From Akkermansia muciniphila (GTDB lineage: Bacteria > Verrucomicrobiota > Verrucomicrobiia > Limisphaerales > BJHT01), in contig CAMAUZ010000014.1 in assembly GCA_945861535.1 (NCBI GenBank), positions 46,673 through 110,672 on the forward strand: a stretch of 64,000 nucleotides of DNA, read 5' to 3'. The translations under genes were made by a program, and so were the position numbers. The notes below the pieces were generated by a model, which saw nothing but the letters and a program-made list of their open reading frames with translations, had not been told where the DNA came from and ran no database searches. Of the stretch, positions 56,426 to 64,000 are shown piece after piece (within the stretch, counting starts at the first letter, position 1; every line of letters starts with the position of its first letter).

Positions 56426-56974
56426 ATCCAGCCGGTCCGAACCGGGCGAGCCGTCCGGCTCAACCCACCAGCCGTCGCCTCGATTTCTTGCCGTCCTTCG
56501 CGGATCGTTGCGGTGTTCTGGGTTTGCTTCCCAGCCACCGTCCAGCGGTCATGCGAAGGGCGCGGGGCGGGCGCGCCGAGGCGGGCACCCGGCGATGATC
56601 GTGCGGGGCCGATCAGGCGGCGAGTCAATGGCCGGGCGGCGGCGGGGGCAGGGTGCGGCGGAATGGAGGCAAAGAAATGGGAGCCCGGACCCAGCCCTGA
56701 TTCTTCATTCCTTTGCCTCCATACCTTTGCCAATTTCGGTGCCGCCGTTTTTCCCAGTTGAGCGGTTTTCTGTGGCGGGGACGGGGCTCCAGGGAGCGGG
56801 TTGGAAGGCTCAAATCCAGCGTGGTAGCGGCCGCGGTGGGGAGGCGGATTGTTCCGTCAGCCATGACCTCTGCTGCCGCGCGTCCGCCGCGTCACTTTGG
56901 CGGCCGCGTTTGCAAACAAGTTCTGGGGCACCGGTAGTGCGGGGGAGAAAGGGAGGACCGTCCTGAATTCGGGT
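56426..56974. repeat. Gap with a family F palindrome
   Basis: GGAATGGAGGCAAAGAAATG (56660-56679) pairs imperfectly with CATTCCTTTGCCTCCATACC (56706-56725). Elsewhere in the 549-base gap I see no gene. Confidence 0.7.
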
Positions 56975-57050
56975 TGGTGGAGCCGAGGGGATTCGAACCC
57001 CTGACCCCCACAATGCCATTGTGGTGCTCTACCAACTGAGCTACGACCCC
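56975..57050 (-). tRNA. tRNA-Ala (anticodon GGC)
   Basis: 76 bases including an encoded CCA end (56975-56977). The acceptor stem starts GGGGTCG and is closed by CGGCTCC, giving the G3-U70 pair that defines alanine tRNAs. The D arm has AGCTCAGTTGGTAGAGC, the anticodon stem CCACA/TGTGG encloses the loop ATGGCAT (anticodon GGC), and the T arm has GGTTCGAATCC. Confidence 0.98.
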
Positions 57051-57159
57051 AACCCGAAGCGGGCCGCAATATCTGGAGGGGGTGCTTCTTTGTCAAAACC
57101 TTTTGCCGTCGGCAGGCGCCCGGTGCGCGGCGTTTGCGGTTCCTCCGGCGTCCCCGTCC

Positions 57160-58557
57160 TCACGCGATGATCTCGCGCACCACGCGCCCGCTCACATCCG
57201 TCAGCCGGAAATCGCGGCCCGCGTACCGGAACGTGAGCCGCTCGTGATCGATGCCGAGCAGGTGCAAAATGGTCGCGTGCAGGTCATGCACATGCACCCG
57301 GTTCTCCGTCGCGTGCATGCCAAGCTCGTCGGACGCGCCATAGACCGTCCCGCCCTTCACGCCGCCGCCGGCGAGCAAATATGAGAACGCCGTGTGATGA
57401 TGATCGCGGCCGGCCTTTTTCTTCTCGGCATTTTCCGCGTAGGGCGTGCGGCCGAATTCGCCGCCGAATACCACGAGCGTCTCGTCGAGCAGGCCGCGTT
57501 GTTTGAGGTCGTTGATGAGCGCGGCGGCGGCCTGTTCGCCGTCCGCGCAAAGCTTGCGATGCTGGTTGTCGTGGTCGTTGTGCGTGTCCCACGGCTGATT
57601 GCCGGCGCCGACGTAATACACGCTCACACATCGTACGCCGTCCTCGACGAGCCGCCGCGCCAGCAGGCACGAGCGGGCGAAGGGGGTCTCGCCATACGCG
57701 CGGCGCACCGCCTCGGGCTCGCGGCTGATGTCGAACGTGGCCATCGCTTTGCGCTGCATCTGGAACGCCGTCTCCATCGTTTTGATCTGGCCCTCGAGTT
57801 CGCTGTCGCCGCCGCGCTGTTTCAGATGCAGCCCGTTCAAATGCCCGAGCAGATCGAGTTGTTCGCGCTGCTGCTCGAACGTGAGCGCGGGATTGCGGAT
57901 GTTCGCCAGCAGCTTCGTGACCTCCATGTCGGCGGTGATGACGCCCGTGGCTTGAAACTCGGCGGGCAGGAAGCTGTTGCTCCACAGTGCGGGGCCGACC
58001 ACGATTTTCGGCGTCGGCCGCAGCACCACATAGCCGGGGAGATTTTCATTTTCCGAACCGAGGCCGTAGAGCAGCCACGAACCGAGCGACGGCCGGATGG
58101 GTTGCACGTTGCCCGTGTGCATCAGCAGGAGCGCTGGCTCGTGATTCGGCACGTCGGTGTGCATCGAGCGGATCACGCAGCAGTCGTCGATCACGCGCGC
58201 GAGGTTCGGGAGCGTCTCGCTCAGCTCGATGCCGCTGCGGCCGTGCTTCGCGAATTGGAGTGGCGACGGCATGAAACCGGTGCCCTTGCTCTTTTTGTAC
58301 AGTTCGCCGCTGGGCTGCTGGCCCTCGTTTTTCTTCAATGCCGGCTTGGGATCAAACGTGTCCACATGCGATGGGCCGCCGTTGAGGAAAAGAAAAATCA
58401 CCCGCTTGGCACGGGGCGCGAGATGCGACGTGCGCGACGCGCCCCCGGCGAAGGCTCGCGAGCCGAGCAAGCTCGCCATGCCCACCATGCCGAAGCCGAC
58501 GGCGGTGCGGTGGAGGAAGTTGCGACGGGTCAAGCGGTGCGGGTTCATGGTGTTCAT
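57160..58557 (-). CDS. DUF1501 family protein, end of the DUF1553 operon
   Basis: 465 residues from the ATG at 58557. Tat signal LTRRNFLHRTAVGFGMVGMA near 8-27. FLFLNGGPSHVDTFDPKP near 55-72 and LVVFGGEFGRTPYAEN near 376-391 are conserved, and the C-terminus has HVHDLHATILHLLGIDHERL. It overlaps the small coiled-coil gene upstream by ATGA (58554-58557) and is the last gene of a four-gene unit. It is presumably exported and works with the DUF1553 protein encoded first. Confidence 0.93.
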   Translation of the reverse strand: MNTMNPHRLTRRNFLHRTAVGFGMVGMASLLGSRAFAGGASRTSHLAPRAKRVIFLFLNGGPSHVDTFDPKPALKKNEGQQPSGELYKKSKGTGFMPSPLQFAKHGRSGIELSETLPNLARVIDDCCVIRSMHTDVPNHEPALLLMHTGNVQPIRPSLGSWLLYGLGSENENLPGYVVLRPTPKIVVGPALWSNSFLPAEFQATGVITADMEVTKLLANIRNPALTFEQQREQLDLLGHLNGLHLKQRGGDSELEGQIKTMETAFQMQRKAMATFDISREPEAVRRAYGETPFARSCLLARRLVEDGVRCVSVYYVGAGNQPWDTHNDHDNQHRKLCADGEQAAAALINDLKQRGLLDETLVVFGGEFGRTPYAENAEKKKAGRDHHHTAFSYLLAGGGVKGGTVYGASDELGMHATENRVHVHDLHATILHLLGIDHERLTFRYAGRDFRLTDVSGRVVREIIA

Positions 58558-58820
58558 TTGGTGTTCCGGCCGGATTTGGGCGCAGGCAGGCGTTTCTCGA
58601 AACGGAGGAGGGCGTTTTCCAGTTGGAGCACCAGCTTCTCGCGCTCCAGCCGCTCTTCAGTCCGCAGCGCGATGAACTCCGAATGTAGATGGTCCACGCG
58701 CCGGGCGAGTTCTCCAAATTCCTCGCGCAGCACTTTGATGTCTTCCCGATTGCGTTCGATGGTCTCAAGCGCCGCCGAAAGCCGCTTTGCGTGCCCAAGC
58801 AGTGTGGTAATCCACGTCAT
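58554..58820 (-). CDS. Small coiled-coil protein within the DUF1553/DUF1501 operon
   Basis: 88 residues from the ATG at 58820. Almost entirely charged helix (ALETIERNREDIKVLREEFG then ELARRVDHLHSEFI), with heptad spacing typical of a coiled coil and a basic C-terminus. No signal peptide, so probably cytoplasmic. It starts one base after the preceding small gene stops, and its stop overlaps the DUF1501 start. No family recognised. Confidence 0.7.
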   Translation of the reverse strand: MTWITTLLGHAKRLSAALETIERNREDIKVLREEFGELARRVDHLHSEFIALRTEERLEREKLVLQLENALLRFEKRLPAPKSGRNTK

Positions 58821-58821
58821 G

Positions 58822-59010
58822 CTACCAGTCTTTCATCCGGTCCAAGGTCGCCCGCGTGCTGGTCCGGAGCTTGGCAATGTCCGCGTCCAGCTTGCGGATG
58901 TTCGTCAAGCGTCGGTCCATGTCCCGGAACAGTTCGGCTATCTGGGCCAACTCAGCTTCCGCCTGGCTGTCGAGGGTCTCGGGCTTGGTCATGGTTGCGG
59001 TCTTTGTCAT
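58822..59010 (-). CDS. Small helical protein within the DUF1553/DUF1501 operon
   Basis: 62 residues from the ATG at 59010 (an internal ATG at 58992 is also possible). Helical and charged (AQIAELFRDMDRRLTNIRKL then DADIAKLRTS). No signal peptide and no recognised family. It follows the DUF1553 gene by about 80 bases and precedes the 88-residue coiled-coil gene by one base, so the two small proteins are probably partners. Confidence 0.65.
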   Translation of the reverse strand: MTKTATMTKPETLDSQAEAELAQIAELFRDMDRRLTNIRKLDADIAKLRTSTRATLDRMKDW

Positions 59011-59089
59011 GGCGTGGAAAGTATCAGGCGGCGGTGGCGGTTGCCAATGGCGGGTCGGGCATTCTCATTGGCATCTGGGCTCAGCCGGT

Positions 59090-60985
59090 TCAATCGACAT
59101 ACATCATCTCGTTCGCAGCCAGCAGCATCTGCGTGTACTGCTCCCAGCGCGTCAGCCCCGCCGCCGTCGGCTGCCGCAAAAACCCCGCGGCTACGGCGGT
59201 TTCCTCCCGGTCCGGCTCGCGGCCGAAGAGCTGACGATAGGCCCGTTCCACGCGGGTTTCGTCACTGTCACCGGCGCTGCCGTGCAACCGCGCGGCCACC
59301 GACTTCGCCTGCGCGATGGCGAAGGGGCTGTTCAGCACGAAGAGCTTTTGCATCGCCGTCGTCGTCACCGAGCGCCGCTCGGAATGCACGTTCGCGTCGG
59401 GATAATCGAACTGCATCAACAGATCGTTCAGCTTCAGCCGGCTGATGCGCGCATAGACCGTGCGCCGCCGGTTCTTCGCGTCATCGAGCTCGAGGGACTT
59501 GCCGCCGACGGCTTCGAGTTCGCCGGAGAGGAACAGCACCGAGTCGCGCCACTGCTCGATCGAGAGGCGGCGGCGGTTCATGCGCCACAGATTTTCATTC
59601 GCCGCATCCAGCGCGGTCTTGTCCGTGTCGGACACCGAGGTCTGGCGATACGTGGCGGAGAGCACGATCTCGCGTACGAGCGATTTCACCGACCAGCCGC
59701 GGTCCATGAAGCGCACCGCGAGATCATCGAGCAGCGCGGGGTGCGTGGGTTTCTCGCCCGAGTGCCCAAAGTTGCTGGTCGAGGCCACGAGCGGACGGCC
59801 GAAGAACTGGCCCCACACGCGGTTCACCCACACGCGCGCCGTGAGCGGATTGCGGCGGTCGGCGATGGCGTTCGCGAGTTCCTTGCGCCCGCTGCCGCTG
59901 GCGAAGACGGCCGGCTCGCCGTCGCCCGGCGCGAGCACGCGCACGAAACGCCGCTCGGCGACGGGGCCTTTGCGCTCGGGGTTGCCGCGCAGGAAAATGT
60001 TCAGCTTCTGCGCGGGGCCGTCCTCCACGATGTGCAGCGTGGCGGGGTTCATCTTCGCCGCGTCGTTCTTGCCGTCCTCGGGTTTGCCGTCGGGGGCGCG
60101 GTTCAACATCCGCGTGCTCGCGAACACGCCGGCCAGCGCGTAGTAATCCTGCATCGTGACGGGATCGAACTTGTGATCGTGACACCGCGCGCACGCGACC
60201 GTCAGCCCGAGGAACGAGCGCGTCACCGTGTCCACGCGGTCCTCCCATTCGTCGGCCATCACATCAATCCGGCCGCGATTGTAGTACTTCGGACCGAGAC
60301 CGAGAAAGCCGAGCGCCGCCTGATTCGCCGAGTTGGTGCCCTCGAGCTGATCGGCGGCCAGTTGCAACGCGGCGAAGCGGTCGTAGGGCAGGTCGCGATT
60401 GAAGGCGTTGATCACCCACTCGCGATAGCGCCAGGCGTTCGGATAAAACAGCTTCGTGTCCGCGCCGACCTGATGCGCCTGATCCTCGGCGTAACGCGCC
60501 AGCGGCAGCCACAGACTCGCCAGCCGCTCGCCAAAAGCGGGTGACGCGAGCAGACGATCCACCAACCGTTCGTAAGCATCCGCCCGCGTGTCTGCGGCAA
60601 ACCCCGCGACCTCCTCCGGCGTCGGCGGCAGGCCCGTGAGATCGAAGGTCGCGCGCCGGATCAGCGTGCGGCGCGAGGCTTCGGTCGAGGGTGTGAGTTT
60701 CTTGGCCTCCAAACCGGCGAGCACGAAGTAATCCAGCGCCTGCCGCGGCCACTGGCGATTCACCACGTTCGGCTGCGCCGCTGAAACTGGCGGCCGGAAC
60801 GACCAGAATTGCCGCTCCTTCGCCCAGTCCACCGGCGACGACGACGGCGGCGCGACCGTCGCTACGACATTTCTCTCACCAGCTCCGGCACGGGGCGTCG
60901 GCAGCACGAACAACGCCACGACCGCCGCCAGCAGTGCCCGTTTCCACGGCGCGGACAGGGACAAAAAATTCGGGCGCTGGATCAT
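59090..60985 (-). CDS. DUF1549/DUF1553 protein without N-terminal cytochrome domain
   Basis: 631 residues from the ATG at 60985 (MIQRPNFLSLSAPWKRALLA), a signal peptide ending near PRAGA. DUF1549 (about 60-275, with [20 protein letters not shown]) is followed by DUF1553 (about 345-600, NPLTARVWVNRVWGQFFGRP). Unlike the protein at 44720 it has no CxxCH haem site near its start; the only such motif is CARCH in DUF1549. First gene of the unit running to the DUF1501 gene at 57160. Confidence 0.92.
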   Translation of the reverse strand: MIQRPNFLSLSAPWKRALLAAVVALFVLPTPRAGAGERNVVATVAPPSSSPVDWAKERQFWSFRPPVSAAQPNVVNRQWPRQALDYFVLAGLEAKKLTPSTEASRRTLIRRATFDLTGLPPTPEEVAGFAADTRADAYERLVDRLLASPAFGERLASLWLPLARYAEDQAHQVGADTKLFYPNAWRYREWVINAFNRDLPYDRFAALQLAADQLEGTNSANQAALGFLGLGPKYYNRGRIDVMADEWEDRVDTVTRSFLGLTVACARCHDHKFDPVTMQDYYALAGVFASTRMLNRAPDGKPEDGKNDAAKMNPATLHIVEDGPAQKLNIFLRGNPERKGPVAERRFVRVLAPGDGEPAVFASGSGRKELANAIADRRNPLTARVWVNRVWGQFFGRPLVASTSNFGHSGEKPTHPALLDDLAVRFMDRGWSVKSLVREIVLSATYRQTSVSDTDKTALDAANENLWRMNRRRLSIEQWRDSVLFLSGELEAVGGKSLELDDAKNRRRTVYARISRLKLNDLLMQFDYPDANVHSERRSVTTTAMQKLFVLNSPFAIAQAKSVAARLHGSAGDSDETRVERAYRQLFGREPDREETAVAAGFLRQPTAAGLTRWEQYTQMLLAANEMMYVD

Positions 60986-61192
60986 CGGTGGTTCAGAAAA
61001 AGTTCGCGGCGGCGACAAAACACGTTCGCCGCCGCCGGAAGCACCGGAGGCAGACGGGGCCTTGCGGAGGCCGATTCACCGGGCGGCTCGCGCTGCCTGC
61101 GAACCCGCACGCGGACCGTCTCGGGCGATAGCACGGGATCGAGGACCGGTCCGGCAATTGACGACCCAATGGTCGCCGCCTAGCGTCGGCGC

Positions 61193-61456
61193 ATGATAAC
61201 GACCCTGTCCGCCAATGGTCTGATCGAGATCCCGGAGGTGTTTCGCAAAGCCGATGCGCTGAAGCCCGGCCAGCGCTGCGAGATCGAGCGACTGGGCCAG
61301 GGAGAATATCGTGTGCGGGTGGGGGATGCGATGGTGCCCGCAGAGCCACGGGAGCGGCTGATCGATGTGCTCGCGAGCTGCCCGGTGAAGGATTTTTTCA
61401 AGCCGATGGAGCGGTCCGAAACAACGGATGATCTCAAACCCATCAGCTTCGAATGA
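61193..61456 (+). CDS. VapB-type antitoxin (AbrB-like fold)
   Basis: 87 residues from the ATG at 61193. The first 45 residues (LSANGLIEIPEVFRKADALK then PGQRCEIERLG-QGEYRV) form the swapped-hairpin AbrB/MazE pattern. The C-terminal part (DVLASCPVKDFFKP) is toxin-binding in related pairs. It overlaps vapC by ATGA. Confidence 0.88.
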   Translation: MITTLSANGLIEIPEVFRKADALKPGQRCEIERLGQGEYRVRVGDAMVPAEPRERLIDVLASCPVKDFFKPMERSETTDDLKPISFE

Positions 61457-61866
61457 AGTATCTGGTCGATGCCAATGTGTTGAGTGAGCCGACGAAGCGG
61501 GTGCGGGTCCAGCGGGTGGTGGACTGGCTCAATGCCAATGAAACCGTGCTGGCCGCGAGTTCCGTGGTGATGGGGGAGATCTGGCGCGGGGTGGATGCGC
61601 TGGCCGACGGCAGGAAGAAACAGGAGCTTGCCGCATGGTTTGAAAAGCTTTGCGGCCAGGTGCCGGTGTTTGATTGGAACCTGGAGATTGCCGTCGTTTG
61701 GGCGCAGATGGTGAATCACGTCAAACGTCGCGGCCACACCGTTGGGATCTTGGACACCATGATCGCCGCCACGGCGAAGCATCACGGACTGACCGTCGCC
61801 ACGAGAAATGTGGCTGACTTCAGACGGTGCGGAGTGCCGGTGATAAATCCGTTTGAGCTAACCTGA
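61453..61866 (+). CDS. VapC-type PIN-domain toxin
   Basis: 137 residues from the ATG at 61453. PIN acidic residues are in place: Asp in YLVDANVLSEP near 6, Glu in VVMGEIWRG near 42, and Asp in GILDTMIAATA near 100 with a further Asp in RNVADF. Such toxins are magnesium-dependent ribonucleases that cut tRNA or rRNA. This is the only apparently complete PIN toxin here; compare the stub at 47692. Confidence 0.92.
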   Translation: MKYLVDANVLSEPTKRVRVQRVVDWLNANETVLAASSVVMGEIWRGVDALADGRKKQELAAWFEKLCGQVPVFDWNLEIAVVWAQMVNHVKRRGHTVGILDTMIAATAKHHGLTVATRNVADFRRCGVPVINPFELT

Positions 61867-62334
61867 AAACGGCGGCTCACCGACGAACGGACACCGGGAA
61901 ACCGGGATGGCCGCGGGGATTTCAAACACCCGATTTTCCCGGGCAGGTAAGACATCGGAGATCGGTTACCATCCGTTTTAATCGATGGTCACCTCGCCGG
62001 TTCCGACTGGGCCGAGTTAATGCTGTTCGCAAATCCCGAGAGGACCACAGAGACACGATGAACACAGAGGAAAACCAAAGCCTGCATCCGCTCCCGACAG
62101 GCACCATTCGGTGAAACAATAGCGGCTGGCCGCCCCTTTGTTTTCTCTGTGCCACGACTCTGCAAAATCCTCGCGCGGCGCGAGGGTTTTTCCCGGAGCG
62201 CGGCTGTGTGCGCGGAGCACCAGCCGCAGCAGGTTGCTCGCAGGCGAGGCTGCAAATTCCAATGGGTGCCGCACGGTTTCGGGGCCGCTGCGGCTGGTCC
62301 TCGGCGGACACAGCCGCGCTCCTTGGGTTGCGGC
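61867..62334. repeat. Gap with two inverted repeats
   Basis: First pair: AACACAGAGGAAAACCAAAG (62061-62080) with CTTTGTTTTCTCTGTG (62136-62151). Second pair: 36-base arms at 62195-62230 (starting GGAGCGCGGCTGTGTGCGCG) and 62287-62322, with few mismatches. A half copy of the second (GGAGCGCGGCTGTGTCCGGA) lies near 63216. No gene. Confidence 0.8.
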
Positions 62335-63084
62335 TCAGGCAATCCGCATCGTCAGCCCGCCGTCGATCGTCACGGTGTCGCCCGTGATGTAATCGTTCTT
62401 CACCAGTTGCAGGATCGCTTCCGCCACCTGCTCCGGCGTCCCCTCGCGCCGCAGCGGGATGCGTTGTTCGAGGTTCAGCTTCTTCTGCTCGGGACTCATC
62501 TTTTCGTGGAACTTCGTGCGGATAACACCCGGCGCGACGCAGTTGACGCGGATGTTGTCCGCCGCGAACTCCCGCGCCAGTCCGCGGGTGAGATGCGGGA
62601 TGGCCCCCTTCACCGCTTGGTAAGCAATATGGCTCGGCGTCGCGAGTTTCCCCGCCGTCGAGGAGATCAAAATCACCGCGCCCTCCTGCTTCGGACGCAT
62701 CAATGGAATCGCCGCGCGACACAGGTAGAAAATGGCGTGAACATGCACCGCAAACGCGTCGTGCCACGCCTCGGGCGTGAGTTCCAGCAGGCCGCCATTC
62801 ACCGGTCCGCCCGCCGAGTGGATGAGCACATCACCGCCGCCCAGCCGTTGCGCCGTCTCCTCGACTGCGCGCGTGCAATCCGCCGGCTGGCTGCAATCTG
62901 CTAGGATCAATTCGCCGCGCTGGCCCAGCGCGTGGATCGCGCGGAGCGTCGCGCGCGCGTTGTCGTCCTCGTGTCGCCCGACGATCGCGACGTCCGCGCC
63001 CTCTCGCGCCAGCGCGAGCGCCGCCGCCGCGCCAATGCCCCGCGTGCCGCCGGTGACGAGAGCTACTTTTCCTTGAAGTTGCAT
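62335..63084 (-). CDS. Short-chain dehydrogenase/reductase
   Basis: 249 residues from the ATG at 63084 (MQLQGKVALVTGG). The classical SDR landmarks are TGGTRGIG near 10-17, the Ser of ISSTAGK near 140 and YQAVK near 153-157, plus RVNCVAPGVI near 182. It resembles FabG-like 3-oxoacyl reductases and sugar or alcohol dehydrogenases; the substrate is unknown. The upstream open frame to 63372 passes through repeats and is not part of it. Confidence 0.93.
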   Translation of the reverse strand: MQLQGKVALVTGGTRGIGAAAALALAREGADVAIVGRHEDDNARATLRAIHALGQRGELILADCSQPADCTRAVEETAQRLGGGDVLIHSAGGPVNGGLLELTPEAWHDAFAVHVHAIFYLCRAAIPLMRPKQEGAVILISSTAGKLATPSHIAYQAVKGAIPHLTRGLAREFAADNIRVNCVAPGVIRTKFHEKMSPEQKKLNLEQRIPLRREGTPEQVAEAILQLVKNDYITGDTVTIDGGLTMRIA

Positions 63085-63485
63085 AAGATGATTGGAGTTT
63101 TTGAAAGGATGATTTTTACGGCGTTGCTTGACGCTCCCCGCCGGGGGCGTCAACGGCAATTTCCGCGGTGGCAAGGCCCGCGGGCACATCGCGGCCCACC
63201 GCTTCCCGAACGTGAGAAGTCTGGAGCGCGGCTGTGTCCGGAGCACCTTCGGATCCCGCACTACAAAACTTTGTCGTATATGCGACAAAGTTTTGTCGCT
63301 CGTGGTTTGGGGGTGTCTCGCCCGAGAATTGTGGTGAGTGGGAGCCGTGGTCGGATCAGTGCTGAACGGCAAAGGGCGGGCGCGCCCGTCAACTGGGGAG
63401 CGCCGGAGTTCCCCCGACTGGTTGTTTTCCTGCTCGGCGAAACGATGGACTGGCGGGCGGGCGGGCCGCGCTCCGGGAAAGCGGG
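63085..63485. repeat. Gap with a perfect AAAACTTTGTCG hairpin
   Basis: AAAACTTTGTCG (63264-63275) and CGACAAAGTTTT (63282-63293) form a perfect 12-bp stem with loop TATATG. It is AT-rich against a GC-rich background and follows a half copy of the GGAGCGCGGCTGTG repeat. No gene in the 400 bases. Confidence 0.8.
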
Positions 63486-63845
63486 TCAGCCCGGCTGCGC
63501 GGCGCGGCGGAGGGCTTCAGTGATTTGGGCGGGGGTCAGGCTGGCGGCGATGGTGTCGCGGTTTTTGGCGGCTTTGCGGTCGCCTTGTTCGGCGGCGAGA
63601 TGGAACCAGCGGTAGGCTTCGACGGGGTCGGTGTCCACGCCTTCGCCGGAGAGGTGGCGGGCGCCGAGGTTGTTGCGGGCGAGGGCGTGTCCGCGGGAGG
63701 CGGCGAGGCGGAGCCATTTGAGGGCTTCGGTGTCGTCCTCGGGCAGTTCCATGCCGAGGGCGTGACGCCAGCTTAGTTCGTATTGGGCCTCTAGGTCGTT
63801 GGCTGCGGCGCGGGTTAGTAGGTCGGTGAAGAGGGGTGTATCCAT
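63486..63845 (-). CDS. Sel1-like repeat protein
   Basis: 119 residues from the ATG at 63845. Two to three Sel1 (TPR-like) repeats: AQYELSWRHALGMELPEDDT then EALKWLRLAASRGHALA, and ARNNLGARHLSGEGVDTDPV then EAYRWFHLAAEQGDRKA. Probably a small adaptor for protein-protein contacts. No signal peptide. Confidence 0.88.
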   Translation of the reverse strand: MDTPLFTDLLTRAAANDLEAQYELSWRHALGMELPEDDTEALKWLRLAASRGHALARNNLGARHLSGEGVDTDPVEAYRWFHLAAEQGDRKAAKNRDTIAASLTPAQITEALRRAAQPG

Positions 63846-64000
63846 GGGGAAAGTAATTAGTGATTAGTAATTAGTGTCTGGCCGAAAACGCGCGTTTTTG
63901 GAAACGGGGCGCGACGCGGAGGGGGTGCGCAGGCGGTGCGCGACGGATTTTTCCTCCGGCGACGGATAAATCACCCAAATTCTCCGTTTTTAGGCGCATC
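63846..64000. other. Right-end sequence upstream of the Sel1 gene
   Basis: Holds AATTAGTGATTAGTAATTAG (63857-63876), an AT-rich direct repeat, then GC-rich sequence to the edge. No gene can be called. Confidence 0.4.

Noticed and set aside
56810..57019. Short open frames containing GSGVRIPSAPP
   Set aside because: This peptide is the well-known translation of a tRNA gene; the region is the tRNA-Ala gene.

Overview
The window is high-GC bacterial DNA and most likely belongs to the phylum Verrucomicrobiota (Pedosphaera/Limisphaerales-like). This is an inference from gene content. There is a 51-residue 'small basic protein' of the Chlamydiae/Verrucomicrobia type. There are four DUF1501 proteins, two DUF1549/DUF1553 proteins, one DUF1800 protein and a giant propeller/HEAT/cytochrome c protein of the Planctomycetes-Verrucomicrobia type. 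There are also two pseudopilins of the H-X9-DG type. Gaps between genes are full of long, near-perfect inverted repeats of several families, which I read as non-autonomous palindromic elements.

Layout. 1-2949 (-): C-terminally cut, exported SH3 plus Pro/Val/Ala-rich protein. 3253-6870: small basic protein, DUF4143 ATPase, aldehyde dehydrogenase and pterin-carbinolamine dehydratase. 7237-7697: toxin-antitoxin pair 1. 7914-12122: squalene/phytoene synthase, argH, rluE. 12313-15990: 1225-residue exported haem protein. 16300-23208: typA, a DUF1501 protein and mutS with an enlarged central domain. 23209-24571: a gene-poor, AT-richer gap holding ten exact 21-bp-period repeats. 24572-27959: outer-membrane-barrel-like protein opposite two paralogous exported proteins. 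28544-32854 (-): DUF1800/DUF1501 operon. 33426-37503 (+): cstA (with a palindrome inside its reading frame), toxin-antitoxin pair 2 joined to nadD, then rsfS. 37623-43974: FmdB zinc ribbon, two membrane-anchored paralogues of an unnamed family, two lipoproteins and two pseudopilins. 44720-53772: a DUF1553 gene and a DUF1501 gene, normally neighbours, separated by about 5 kb of visibly lower-GC DNA. That DNA carries a three-gene cassette (AAA ATPase, PLD-like protein, HhH-GPD glycosylase-like protein) and a divergent LysR regulator. 54284-57050: thrS with a large internal insertion, and tRNA-Ala(GGC). 57160-60985 (-): DUF1553 / two small coiled-coil proteins / DUF1501 operon. 61193-64000: VapBC pair, short-chain dehydrogenase, Sel1-repeat protein.

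The best candidate for an undescribed system is the cassette at 47801-51246, with its LysR regulator at 51316-52239. Its composition, gene types and position inside a broken operon all suggest a horizontally acquired defence or DNA-repair module. At its left edge lies a clear rearrangement scar: an intact Phd-type antitoxin, a PIN toxin that loses recognisable sequence after a few codons, and an 18-codon remnant of the 3' end of a second DUF1553 gene. A second theme is the modular palindromes, which nest inside one another and have twice entered protein-coding frames (cstA and the gene at 26763).
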